From: Variovorax sp. V213
GTDB lineage: Bacteria; Pseudomonadota; Gammaproteobacteria; Burkholderiales; Burkholderiaceae_C
Length of the DNA stretch: 64,000 nucleotides
Assembly (NCBI RefSeq): GCF_041154455.1
Contig: NZ_AP028664.1
Span: forward strand, 1,179,001-1,243,000
Direction of reading: 5' to 3'
Made by a program: the position numbers and the translations under genes. Position 1 is the first letter of the stretch, and every line of letters begins with the position of its first letter. The notes under the pieces were generated by a model. The model saw nothing but the letters and a program-made list of their open reading frames with translations. It made no database searches and was not told where the DNA came from. Shown piece after piece: positions 53,045 to 61,641 of this stretch.

Positions 53045-53923
53045 ATGAGATGGGAAGGCAACGAACAATCCGACAACGTCGAAGACCGCCGCGGTGAGGG
53101 TGGCGGTGGCGGTTTCATCGGCGGGCGAAGCATCGGCATCGGCACCATCGCCGTCGCACTGATCGCGGGCTGGGTCTTCGGCATCAATCCGCTGACCGTG
53201 CTCAGCCTGTTGAGCGGCGGCGGTGGCGAGCAGGTCCAGGTGCAGCAGCAACAGGGGCCCGCGCCCAAGCCGCCTTCGGGCGACCGCGAGGCGGCCTTCG
53301 TCTCGACCGTGCTCAAGAACACAGAGGTGGTCTGGACGAACATCTTCCGGCAGAACGGCGGCGCCTATCAGCCTCCCCGGCTGGTGTTGTTCCGCGGCGC
53401 CACGCCCACGGCATGCGGCACCGGCCAGGCGGCGATGGGGCCGTTCTACTGCCCCGGCGACAAGAAGGTCTACATCGACCTCGGCTTCTACGACACGCTG
53501 AAGAACCAGCTCGGCGCGCCCGGCGAATTCGCGCAGGCCTACGTGATTGCGCACGAGGTCGGCCACCACGTGCAGGACGAGCTCGGCGTCACCGCCAAGG
53601 TAGACGGCATGCGGGGCCGACTGAGCCAGTCGCAGAACAACGCGCTGAGCGTTCGCGTCGAGCTGCAGGCCGACTGCTTTGCCGGCATCTGGGCGCACCA
53701 TTCGCAAGAGTCCAAGAAGTGGCTCGACCCGGGCGACATCGAGGCCGCCATGAACGCCGCGCAGAAGATCGGCGACGACGCATTGCAGCGCTCCGCGGGC
53801 CGCGCCGTGGTGCCCGACAGCTTCACCCATGGCTCCAGCGCGCAGCGCCAACGGTGGTTCGGCGCCGGCTATCAGAGCGGCGATGTCAAGTCCTGCGACA
53901 CCTTCAACGCCCGCAATCTTTGA
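53045..53923 (+). CDS. Neutral zinc metallopeptidase, YpfJ/KPN_02809 family
   Basis: A 292-residue membrane-anchored protein: an acidic/Gly-rich N-terminus, one hydrophobic segment (about 30-56), a Gln-rich linker, then the conserved PTACGTGQAAMGPFYCPGDK and the metal-binding HEVGHH (His170-Glu-x-x-His174). It is full length for the family, whose substrates are poorly known. It lies between dcd and rhlE on the plus strand. Confidence 0.92.
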   Translation: MRWEGNEQSDNVEDRRGEGGGGGFIGGRSIGIGTIAVALIAGWVFGINPLTVLSLLSGGGGEQVQVQQQQGPAPKPPSGDREAAFVSTVLKNTEVVWTNIFRQNGGAYQPPRLVLFRGATPTACGTGQAAMGPFYCPGDKKVYIDLGFYDTLKNQLGAPGEFAQAYVIAHEVGHHVQDELGVTAKVDGMRGRLSQSQNNALSVRVELQADCFAGIWAHHSQESKKWLDPGDIEAAMNAAQKIGDDALQRSAGRAVVPDSFTHGSSAQRQRWFGAGYQSGDVKSCDTFNARNL

Positions 53924-53961
53924 GTGCCTGGATCTGGAAGGCTGATGCCTTCTGGCTTCGA

Positions 53962-53980
53962 TGCTATTAATTAAATAGCA
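53962..53980. repeat. Comamonad-type palindrome TGCTATT-AATTA-AATAGCA
   Basis: A perfect 7-bp inverted repeat with 5-bp centre in the gap before rhlE. A similar element lies at 32539. Such AT-rich palindromes are scattered in intergenic regions of Acidovorax, Variovorax and relatives. Confidence 0.6.
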
Positions 53981-54053
53981 ATGCCGGCGGCGCGGACGTT
54001 GTCACGCCGCCGTCACTGCCATTTTTTGCGGCAGTGCGACAATAGAAGGCTTA

Positions 54054-55520
54054 ATGACAAGCTCCTTCTCCAATCTATCGCTGGCGGAACCGCTGGCGCG
54101 CGCCGTGGCCGAAATGGGCTACGAGACCATGACTCCCATCCAGGAGCAGGCCATTCCGGTCGTGCTTTCGGGCCAGGACGTGATGGGGGCCGCGCAGACC
54201 GGCACCGGCAAGACCGCGGCTTTTTCGCTGCCCTTGCTGCAGCGCATGCTCAAGCACGAGAACTCGTCCACCTCGCCCGCGCGGCACCCGGTGCGTGCAC
54301 TGGTGTTGCTGCCCACGCGCGAATTGGCCGACCAGGTGGCCCAGCAGGTCAAGCTGTACGCCAAGTACACCAACCTGCGCAGCACCGTGGTGTTCGGCGG
54401 CATCGACATGAAGCCGCAGACCCTCGAGCTCAAGAAGGGCGTCGAAGTGCTGGTGGCGACGCCGGGCCGGCTGCTCGACCACATCGAGGCCAAGAACGCG
54501 GTGCTCAACCAGGTGGAGTACGTGGTGCTCGACGAGGCCGACCGCATGCTGGACATCGGCTTTCTGCCCGACCTGCAGCGCATCCTGAGCTACCTGCCCA
54601 AGCAGCGCACTACGCTCTTGTTCTCGGCCACTTTCTCGCCCGAGATCAAGCGGCTTGCCAGCAGCTACCTGCAGAACCCGGTCACCATCGAGGTGGCGCG
54701 GCCGAATGAAACGGCGTCCACCGTCGAGCAGCACTTCTACAGCGTGTCCGACGACGACAAGCGCCGCGCGCTCAAGCAGATCGTCAAGCAGCGCGGCATC
54801 ACGCAGGCCTTCGTGTTCGTCAACAGCAAGCTCGGATGCGCGCGCCTCGCACGCTCGCTGGAGCGCGAGGGTCTGCGTACCACCGCACTGCATGGCGACA
54901 AGAGCCAGGACGAACGCCTGAAGGCGCTCGCCTCGTTCAAGGCCGGCGAAGTCGACCTGCTGGTGTGCACCGACGTCGCGGCCCGCGGCCTCGACATCAA
55001 GGATGTGCCGGCAGTCTTCAACTTCGACATTCCGTTCAACGCCGAAGACTACGTGCACCGCATCGGCCGCACCGGCCGTGCCGGCGCGTCGGGCCTGGCC
55101 GTGAGCTTTGCCAGCGGCGGCAACGACGTGCGCCTGGTGGCCGACATCGAGAAGCTGATCAAGAAGAAGATCGAGCTCGAACCCGTCGAGTTCGAGGAAG
55201 ACAATCCGCGCGGCCGCATCAACGACGGCCGCCGCCACTGGCGCGAAGAAGGCGAGGCCGGCGACGCGCGCGACGTGCTAGACCAGCCGCGCGAACGCGG
55301 CAGCATGGGCGCCGAAGCGCGCCGCGGCGGCGGGCGTCCCCACCGCGCACCGTCAGCACCGCGCGACCCGTTCTTCGACAAGCCCTACGAACCGGGCCAG
55401 GCCGACGCCACCCCGGCCTGGGAAGCCGCCGCCAAGGCAGCCCCCGCGCGCGGCATCTCGAGCAACATCAAGACCAAGCGCAAGGTCGCGGCCCTCTTCA
55501 AGAGCGCCGAAACCAACTAA
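54054..55520 (+). CDS. rhlE: DEAD-box ATP-dependent RNA helicase, RhlE type
   Basis: A 488-residue helicase with Q motif (MTPIQEQAIP), Walker A GAAQTGTGKTAAFSLPLLQR, DEAD motif VVLDEADRMLDIGFLPD, SAT, the HRIGRTGRAG motif VI and a basic C-terminal tail (RRGGGRPHRAPSAPRD). It unwinds RNA, in many species for cold adaptation or ribosome assembly. A hairpin CACTGCC-N9-GGCAGTG (54014-54035) lies in its 5' leader. Confidence 0.95.
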   Translation: MTSSFSNLSLAEPLARAVAEMGYETMTPIQEQAIPVVLSGQDVMGAAQTGTGKTAAFSLPLLQRMLKHENSSTSPARHPVRALVLLPTRELADQVAQQVKLYAKYTNLRSTVVFGGIDMKPQTLELKKGVEVLVATPGRLLDHIEAKNAVLNQVEYVVLDEADRMLDIGFLPDLQRILSYLPKQRTTLLFSATFSPEIKRLASSYLQNPVTIEVARPNETASTVEQHFYSVSDDDKRRALKQIVKQRGITQAFVFVNSKLGCARLARSLEREGLRTTALHGDKSQDERLKALASFKAGEVDLLVCTDVAARGLDIKDVPAVFNFDIPFNAEDYVHRIGRTGRAGASGLAVSFASGGNDVRLVADIEKLIKKKIELEPVEFEEDNPRGRINDGRRHWREEGEAGDARDVLDQPRERGSMGAEARRGGGRPHRAPSAPRDPFFDKPYEPGQADATPAWEAAAKAAPARGISSNIKTKRKVAALFKSAETN

Positions 55521-55552
55521 TTGAAGCCCCTCTTTTGGCGCTTTGTTATTTT

Positions 55553-55656
55553 CGTGGAACACGGCGGAACCGGCTTCGCCGGGCCGCTGGTGTTGCCCCC
55601 GGTAGGGGGTTGGCGAAGCGACACGAAGTGCGCGAAGACTGGGGGCGAGCCTATTA
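55553..55656. repeat. Interspersed intergenic repeat, copy B
   Basis: The most complete copy: CGGAACCGGCTTCGCCGGGC, then CGCTGGTGTTGCCCCC, CGAAGCGACACGAAGTGCGC and GAAGACTGGGGGCGAGCC. It ends at the TTA stop of a minus-strand lipoprotein gene, as copy C does at 5443. Contains several short palindromes. Confidence 0.75.
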
Positions 55657-55875
55657 CCTCCATCCACGGTGCCACCCGTAGCGCGGGTGGTGCCAGCCAT
55701 ATCCGTAGCGCGGGTGGTAGCTCCAGACGAAACCCACGCCCGGCGACACGTAGGTCGGCGCCACATAGGCCACACCCGGCGGCGCGGCATAGACCGGTTG
55801 CGCCGGTGCGACCACGCAGCCGGTCAGGATGGCCGCCAGCGCGGCGGCCGAGAGGGCGAGTACAGGCAGTCTCAT
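55654..55875 (-). CDS. Small Tyr/His/Trp-rich lipoprotein
   Basis: A 73-residue lipoprotein: MRLPVLALSAAALAAILTGC places the lipobox cysteine at position 20. The mature 53 residues are Pro/Ala-rich and then Tyr/Gly/His/Trp-rich (YHPRYGYGWHHPRYGWHRGW). A longer start at 55911 would lengthen the signal; GGAG upstream supports ATG 55875. It could be a small outer-membrane or surface protein, or bind metal through its His-rich tail. No family is assigned. Confidence 0.65.
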   Translation of the reverse strand: MRLPVLALSAAALAAILTGCVVAPAQPVYAAPPGVAYVAPTYVSPGVGFVWSYHPRYGYGWHHPRYGWHRGWR

Positions 55876-56011
55876 GGGATGCTCCTGGGACGAGTTGATC
55901 GGTATTCCCAAGAAACGTCCCTCGCCATCGGTGGATGACCTCCTTTACCCGGGCGAAATAATGTGACCGGCCGTTGCAGGCCGGGCCCCTGCGCAGCGCG
56001 CTGCCGCGCTC

Positions 56012-57643
56012 TCAGATCACGTTGAAATGGTGCGTGCCGTCGCGACCCAGTTGCGCGACGAGGCCGTATTCCCAGTCGAGGTAGGCCTGCATGGCTTCCG
56101 GCGGCGCATCGGTGCCTTCGTAGGGCCGCCGGTAGCGGTCGGTGCGCGGCGTCGCGAGCCGCGTCTCGCCCAATTCGGCTTCGAGGCCCGCCGCGAACCA
56201 CGCCGCGTTGCCGCCGGCCAGCACCAGCACTTCCACGTCGCTCTGGCCGCGCGCGTCGAGCAGCTGGCGCAGGTCTGCCGCCGCATAGCGTGCGAGCAGG
56301 CTGCTGCCGCAGGTCAGCACATAGCGCCGCGCCCGCGGAATGGCCGTGCCGACGGCCTCTGCAAGCTGGGCGCGAATGGCGTACCAGGCGCCGGGGATGT
56401 GGCGCTTCACGTAGTTGGCGCTGGTGGTCACGTCGATCACCGCCGCGGCGGCCTGCTGCTCCAGCAGGGCTGCCAGGTCGTCGGGCGAGATCTCGCGAAT
56501 GGCAACCGCGGCCAGCGGATAGACGGCCGGCGACGCGATCGTTTCGGTGAAGGCCGAGGCGGCCGGCACCGCGTCGGGCACATAGACCTCCCACCCCATC
56601 TGCGCGAGCCACGACGCACTCATCGACGCCCGCACACCGTCGTCGTCCACCAGCACGATGCGCGCGCCGCGCACCGGCACCTGGTGGTCGGTTTCCTGCA
56701 CCAGCTGGCCGCCGGGCGCACTCGCGAAGCCGGGCAGGTGGCCTGCCTCGTATTCCTCCGGCGTGCGCACGTCGAAGCGGTACACCGTGCGCCCCGGTGC
56801 TTCCAGCGTATGCAGCGCGTCGAGCGCGATGCGGCGCACGCCGGCCTTGTCCGCCACGCGGCGCGCGTCGGCCTGTGCTTGCGCGCGATGCGCATCGGAC
56901 ACCGAGGCCGGCGCCTTCCGGTCCGCGCCGTGGTCGAGCACCTGCCCCGCGAGCTTCCAGCCGATGGTGCCGTTGCGCAGCGCCGCCACCGGATTCGGAA
57001 TGCCCGCATTCACCAGCGATTGCGTGCCGATGATGCTGCGCGTTCGGCCCGCGCAATTGACGATCACTTGCGTAGTGGGATCGGGCGCCAGCTCGCGCAC
57101 GCGCAGCACCAGCTCCGCGCCGGGCACGCTGGTGGCCGATGGAATGCTCATCGTGCGGTATTCATCAAAGCGCCGTGCATCGAGCACCACCACGTTGGCC
57201 TTGCCATCGACCAGCGCCTTCACCTCGGGTGCGGAGAGCGATGGCGTGTGCCGCTCGTGCTCGACCAGTTCGCCGAAGGACTTGCTCGGCACGTTCACGT
57301 CGCGGAACAGCTCGCCGCCGGCCGCGCGCCAGCCTTCGAGGCCGCCTTCGAGCAGGTGCAGGTTCGTGTAGCCCAGCGAGGCCAGCGTGCGCGCGGCCAG
57401 CGGCGCCAGATCGGTTCCGTCATGCGCGCCGTACAGCACGATGAAGGTGTCCAGCCGCGGAATGCGCCGCCAGGCTTCGATCTCGATGCGCGAGAGCGGC
57501 AGGTTCGCGGCCCACAGCGGGTGCTCCTGCGCGAAGGGGTCTTCCTCGCGCACGTCGAGCAGCGCGGTTTCGTCGCGCGCGAGCAGGCGCGCGCGCACGG
57601 CGGCAAAAGGCACGGCAAGGGGAAAGGCGTTGGTGGTCGTCAT
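56012..57643 (-). CDS. Four-domain rhodanese-related sulfurtransferase
   Basis: A 543-residue protein with four tandem rhodanese modules (about 1-112, 133-240, 270-356, 380-470, then a tail). Active-site Cys is present in domain 2 (Cys197 in NCAGRTRS) and domain 4 (Cys445 in LTCGSSLLAR). It is absent from domain 1 (LYGAHDGTDLA) and domain 3 (DDDGVRASMS). It probably transfers sulfane sulfur in a pathway that starts with the thiol dioxygenase encoded just upstream; the start overlaps that gene's stop as ATGA. Confidence 0.88.
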   Translation of the reverse strand: MTTTNAFPLAVPFAAVRARLLARDETALLDVREEDPFAQEHPLWAANLPLSRIEIEAWRRIPRLDTFIVLYGAHDGTDLAPLAARTLASLGYTNLHLLEGGLEGWRAAGGELFRDVNVPSKSFGELVEHERHTPSLSAPEVKALVDGKANVVVLDARRFDEYRTMSIPSATSVPGAELVLRVRELAPDPTTQVIVNCAGRTRSIIGTQSLVNAGIPNPVAALRNGTIGWKLAGQVLDHGADRKAPASVSDAHRAQAQADARRVADKAGVRRIALDALHTLEAPGRTVYRFDVRTPEEYEAGHLPGFASAPGGQLVQETDHQVPVRGARIVLVDDDGVRASMSASWLAQMGWEVYVPDAVPAASAFTETIASPAVYPLAAVAIREISPDDLAALLEQQAAAAVIDVTTSANYVKRHIPGAWYAIRAQLAEAVGTAIPRARRYVLTCGSSLLARYAAADLRQLLDARGQSDVEVLVLAGGNAAWFAAGLEAELGETRLATPRTDRYRRPYEGTDAPPEAMQAYLDWEYGLVAQLGRDGTHHFNVI

Positions 57644-58269
57644 GCGGAGGTCGTCGATCTCAGTTCGGCGGAGCGGTCCCACAGGTTGGGAAGAAGCGTG
57701 TTGGAGTAGCCCGAGACAAAGGGCTTGCGTCCGCCCTCGGCGGGGTAAGTATGCCGCCGCACGGCTCCGATGTTGGCGCCATACACGTGGATGCTGATCG
57801 ACACGCGGTCCGCATGTGCGTTGTGCACGCGGTGCAGGTCGCCCAAGGTCGGCGACACAGCCTCCACGTCGCCGGCGTCGAGCCGCACCGCGGCACCTTG
57901 CGGCCGTGCCTGGCCATCGGGCCCAAGGGCATAGCCCTGGCTGTACTCCGCGCCGCGCAGCATGCCGATCAGGCCCCACACCGTGTGGTCGTGCACCGGC
58001 GTCGCTTGCCCCGGTCCCCAGACAAAGCTCACGACCGAGAAGCGTTCGGTGCTGTCGGCATGCAGCAGGAACTGCTGGTAGCGCGCCGGGTCGGGTTGGG
58101 CAAAGGCGTCGGGCAGCCAGTCGCCTTGCGCCACCAGCGTGCGAAGCAGCGCGCCGCCTTCGGAAAGAATGCGCGGCTCGTCCGGGCCGCCATCGAGCAG
58201 GCGGCCGAACGCGCCGACGAACTCGCCGACGAACTCGCGCAGAGGCGCAATGCCGGATGCTGCGCTCAC
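57640..58269 (-). CDS. Cysteine dioxygenase-like thiol dioxygenase
   Basis: A 209-residue cupin of the cysteine dioxygenase family. Fe ligands His93 and His95 (PVHDHTVWG) and His146 (GDLHRVHN) are in place; His161 and Tyr163 (SIHVYG) match the second-sphere pair. The crosslinking Cys of mammalian enzymes is absent, as in bacterial homologues. Substrate may be cysteine, 3-mercaptopropionate or another thiol, oxidised to the sulfinate. The start is GTG 58269, overlapping the receptor gene stop (GTGA), and its stop overlaps the rhodanese start. Confidence 0.88.
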   Translation of the reverse strand: MSAASGIAPLREFVGEFVGAFGRLLDGGPDEPRILSEGGALLRTLVAQGDWLPDAFAQPDPARYQQFLLHADSTERFSVVSFVWGPGQATPVHDHTVWGLIGMLRGAEYSQGYALGPDGQARPQGAAVRLDAGDVEAVSPTLGDLHRVHNAHADRVSISIHVYGANIGAVRRHTYPAEGGRKPFVSGYSNTLLPNLWDRSAELRSTTSA

Positions 58270-59246
58270 GCCGGACGTTTCCAGACCTGCGCGTCGGTGA
58301 TGGCGCGCACGTCCACGCGCACCGGCAGGATGCCGTCGCGCGCCGAGCGGTCGGCCACCACCTGCAAGGCGACGATGTCGGCCTCGGACACAGGGCGGCC
58401 GGTGACCGAGGCGCGCGCGGTGATGATCCGGGCCGATTCGAGCGGCAGCCGCGTGAGCTGGCTGTAGGCCTGCGCATACGCCTCGGGATTGGCCAGCGCC
58501 CATTCGCCGGCGCGCGCCAGCCGGTCGAGAAACTGCACGATGGCCGCGCGCTTTGCGGGGTCGGCCAGCGAAGGCTCGCTCGCGGTGATGAAGCCCAGCG
58601 CCGTGTTGATGCCGCGCCCGTCGCGCAGGACGCGCCCGCCCTGCTGCAGCGCCATTGTGTAGTAGGGGTCGAAAACGGCCCAGGCGTCGATCTGCTTCGA
58701 AGCGAAGGCCGCGGCCGCATCGGTCGGTAGCACGAACTTCACCGTGACTTCGTCGCGCCGCACGCCGGCTTCTTCGAGCGCGCCATACAGCTGGTACTGC
58801 GAGATGCTGCCGCGCGCGGACGAAACGATCACCGTCTTGCCGCGCAGGTCGGCCACCTTGCGCAAGGGCGAATCGGGCTGCACCACGATGCCGAGCGCAT
58901 CGGCCTTGCCCACGCGCGTGGCGACGATCTTCAGCGGCGTCCGGCCGACGGCGGCGGCCAGCACCGGCAGGTCGCCGGCCACCGCCGTGTCGACGGCCGC
59001 ACTGCGCTGCGCTTCGAACAGCGGTGCCGCGCCCTGGAAATTGGCCCAGCGGTAGGCAAAGGGCACGCCCTCCAGGGCCTTCGAGGCCTCGAACAATGCG
59101 CGCAGGCCGCCGGCCTGGTCGCCGAGCACCAGCGTAGCCTGCGGCTGCGCCCATGCGCGCAGCCCCCCGGCGGCTGTGAGCGAGAGCACCGCGCCCTGCT
59201 TGAGCCAGCTGCGGCGCGAGGCCTTGGAGAAGAGCAGGTCGGTCAT
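58266..59246 (-). CDS. ABC transporter binding protein, aliphatic sulfonate (SsuA) type
   Basis: A 326-residue periplasmic receptor with a possible Tat-like start (SKASRRSWLKQGAVLSLTAA). The body has the SsuA/NMT1 pattern: DTAVAGDLPVLAAAVGRTPL, VQPDSPLRKVADLRGKTVIV, ISQYQLYGALEEAG and IDAWAVFDPY. ATG 59246 overlaps the acyl-CoA dehydrogenase stop as ATGA. It is first of the three sulfonate-type receptors in this region; no ATPase or permease gene follows it. Confidence 0.9.
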   Translation of the reverse strand: MTDLLFSKASRRSWLKQGAVLSLTAAGGLRAWAQPQATLVLGDQAGGLRALFEASKALEGVPFAYRWANFQGAAPLFEAQRSAAVDTAVAGDLPVLAAAVGRTPLKIVATRVGKADALGIVVQPDSPLRKVADLRGKTVIVSSARGSISQYQLYGALEEAGVRRDEVTVKFVLPTDAAAAFASKQIDAWAVFDPYYTMALQQGGRVLRDGRGINTALGFITASEPSLADPAKRAAIVQFLDRLARAGEWALANPEAYAQAYSQLTRLPLESARIITARASVTGRPVSEADIVALQVVADRSARDGILPVRVDVRAITDAQVWKRPA

Positions 59247-60493
59247 GCTGCGGCTCCCGAGAGCAGCAATGCACGCGCGCCCGCTGCGACCAGGATCGCA
59301 TCGTTCTGCGGCGTGTGGATGCGGCTGCACAGCACGTCGCGGTAGTGCCGCTCCAGCGGGTTCTGCCGCGTGAGGCCGTGATTGCCGCTCAGCTGCAGCG
59401 CCAGCTCGACCGCACGGATCGCATTGCTGGTCACGGTGTACTTGAGCAGGCCGCTTTCAGTGGCTGGCTGCGCGCGGCCCTCGTCCACGGCGCGGGTGGC
59501 ATCGTCGAGCAGCACGCGGTTGGTGCGCAGCAGCGCGGCGATTTCGCCCACGTGCTCCTGCACGCGCGGCAGGCTTGCGAGCGGCGCACCCAGGCTGCCG
59601 GGCGCGCGCTGGTTCAAGAAGCTTACGAGCCAGTCGCGCGCGGCCTGCGCCACTGCGTCGTAGAGGCTGCCGAGCAGCACTGTCATCCAGGCCTGCTGCG
59701 TGGCATGGGCGTCGATGTCGGTCTGGCTGCCGGCATCGGGGGCCCAGTCGGCCGGGGTGCGCAGGTCGACGGCGTGATCGTGCTCGATCGCCACGTTCTC
59801 GAACACCACCTCGTGGCTGCCCGAAGCGCGCAGGCCCAGGTGATCCCAGCTCGCGATCACGCGCACGCCGGGTGCATCGCGCGGCACCAGGAACACGCCG
59901 GTGCGCGGCGCGGGCTCGTCGGTGCGGGCCCACACGGCGAGCCACGAGAGGCCCTCGATGCCGGTCGTGTAGAGCTTGTGGCCGTCGATCTTCCAGCCGC
60001 CGCCTTCGCGGCGGGCGATCGTCGCGGGCAGCCCGCCGCGCGCGGGCGAGCCGAGCGCAGGTTCCACGCGCAGCGCGTTGATGAGTGCACCGCGATCGAC
60101 CGCGTCGCGCAACACGCGTTCGCGCAGCTGCTGCGGCCAGCGGCTGTCGCTGCGTGCGAGCGCGTGATGCTGCAGGTAGGTCATCGTCAGGATCAGCGCG
60201 GTGGCCGGTTCGCCGTGCGCCACGGCCGCGATCACGCGCCGCGCCGTCGCCAGCGTGGCGCCCCCGCCGCCGTGCGCCGCGGGCGCCACCAGGCCGATGA
60301 GGCCGTGCGACTGCAGCGCCTCGAAGTTCGGATGCGGAAAGGCGCCGCTGCGGTCGTGGTCGGCCGCGGTGGCGGCGAACTGCGACGACAGCCGCGCCAG
60401 CACGGCGGCATCGACTTCGGCCTCGACGACGCGGGGCGTCGGGTTTTCTTGTTCATTCGTGACCGGCGGGCGGCGCAAGGGGAGTGCACTCAT
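59243..60493 (-). CDS. Acyl-CoA dehydrogenase-like flavoprotein (SfnB/DszC group)
   Basis: A 416-residue protein with acyl-CoA dehydrogenase architecture: N-terminal helical domain (EALQSHGLIGLVAPAAHGGG), middle beta domain (WKIDGHKLYTTGIEGLSWLA; HLGLRASGSHEVVFENV) and C-terminal four-helix domain (ALQLSGNHGLTRQNPLERHY). Location with sulfonate receptors and an SsuD-like enzyme points to the SfnB/DszC monooxygenase branch used in organosulfur catabolism. ATG 60493 heads the operon, divergent from the second receptor gene across 109 bp. Confidence 0.85.
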   Translation of the reverse strand: MSALPLRRPPVTNEQENPTPRVVEAEVDAAVLARLSSQFAATAADHDRSGAFPHPNFEALQSHGLIGLVAPAAHGGGGATLATARRVIAAVAHGEPATALILTMTYLQHHALARSDSRWPQQLRERVLRDAVDRGALINALRVEPALGSPARGGLPATIARREGGGWKIDGHKLYTTGIEGLSWLAVWARTDEPAPRTGVFLVPRDAPGVRVIASWDHLGLRASGSHEVVFENVAIEHDHAVDLRTPADWAPDAGSQTDIDAHATQQAWMTVLLGSLYDAVAQAARDWLVSFLNQRAPGSLGAPLASLPRVQEHVGEIAALLRTNRVLLDDATRAVDEGRAQPATESGLLKYTVTSNAIRAVELALQLSGNHGLTRQNPLERHYRDVLCSRIHTPQNDAILVAAGARALLLSGAAA

Positions 60494-60602
60494 GGTCCGG
60501 CACATTAGCGGGGCCGCGCCGCGCCGAAAACGACGCATCCCGCATATGCAAACTCGTTTTTCTGCGTTCGCTTTCGGCGCTGGTCTCGGTACGGTCCGGA
60601 CC

Positions 60603-61604
60603 ATGAAATCTGATTTCCTCAGGGATCGACGCCGCCTGCTCCAGGCCGCCGCGGGCTGGAGCACGATCGCCGCCGCAGGCGGAACCCAGGCCGCAACGCC
60701 GGCACGCGATCTTTCGGGCGTGATCCTGCGCGTGGGCACCTACAAGGGCCTCTGGCGGCCGCTGCTGCAGGCTTCCGGCCAGGCCAGCACGCCCTACAAG
60801 ATCGACTGGCGAGAGCTCAACAATGGCGTGCTGCACATCGAGGCCATCAATGGTGACGCACTCGACCTGGGCTCGGGCAGCGAGATCCCGCCGGTGTTCG
60901 CCGCGCGCCAGAAATCGAGCGTGAAGCTGGTGGCCGTGACGCACGAAGACCTGAACAACCAGGCCACGCTGGCGCGCAAGGATTCGCCGATCCGCAGCAT
61001 TGCCGACTTCAAGGGCAAGCGCGTGGGCTATGTGCGCGCCACCACCTCCCACTACTACCTGGCCAAACAGCTGGCCGAGGCGGGCCTCTCGTTCAGCGAC
61101 ATCCAGGCCGTGAGCCTCACGCCGTCGGACGGCCTTTCGGCCTTTGCGCGCGGCGATCTCGATGCCTGGGCCATCTATGGCTACAACGGCCAGCTTGCGC
61201 GCACGCAGTACGGAGCCCGCACCATCAAGACCGGCGTGGGTTATCTCTCCGGCAATTTTCCCATCTACGCCAACCCGCGCGCTCTGGACGATGCGCTGCG
61301 ACGCGCGGCATTGAGCGACCTGTTGCAGCGTCTGCAGCGCGCCTTCGCATGGATCAACGGCAACTTCCTGGCCTATGCGCGCGCGCAGTCGGCCGAGACG
61401 CGCGTGCCGGTCGGCGACCTGGTCGAGCTTTTCAACGGCCGCAGCGGCGACTACAGCCTGGGCCCCGTCACCGACGCCGTGGTGCGCAGCCACCAGGAGG
61501 TGGCCAACACCTTCCTGAAGATCGGCGTTCTCGACGGCCCGGCCGACGTCAAGCCCTTGTGGGACCGCAGCTTCGAAAGCGTACTGCGCCTGCCTGCCGC
61601 CTGA
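60603..61604 (+). CDS. ABC transporter binding protein, aliphatic sulfonate (SsuA) type, second
   Basis: A 333-residue receptor with signal segment RRRLLQAAAGWSTIAAAGGT and SsuA-like body (INGDALDLGSGSEIPPVFAA, RKDSPIRSIADFKGKRVGYV, LDAWAIYGYNGQL). It shares family layout with its divergent neighbour at 58266 but is not a close copy. It heads a plus-strand operon; the SsuD-like gene follows after 37 bp. Confidence 0.9.
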   Translation: MKSDFLRDRRRLLQAAAGWSTIAAAGGTQAATPARDLSGVILRVGTYKGLWRPLLQASGQASTPYKIDWRELNNGVLHIEAINGDALDLGSGSEIPPVFAARQKSSVKLVAVTHEDLNNQATLARKDSPIRSIADFKGKRVGYVRATTSHYYLAKQLAEAGLSFSDIQAVSLTPSDGLSAFARGDLDAWAIYGYNGQLARTQYGARTIKTGVGYLSGNFPIYANPRALDDALRRAALSDLLQRLQRAFAWINGNFLAYARAQSAETRVPVGDLVELFNGRSGDYSLGPVTDAVVRSHQEVANTFLKIGVLDGPADVKPLWDRSFESVLRLPAA

Positions 61605-61641
61605 ACAACCCCGCATCCATCCTGAAAAACACGAGGACACC

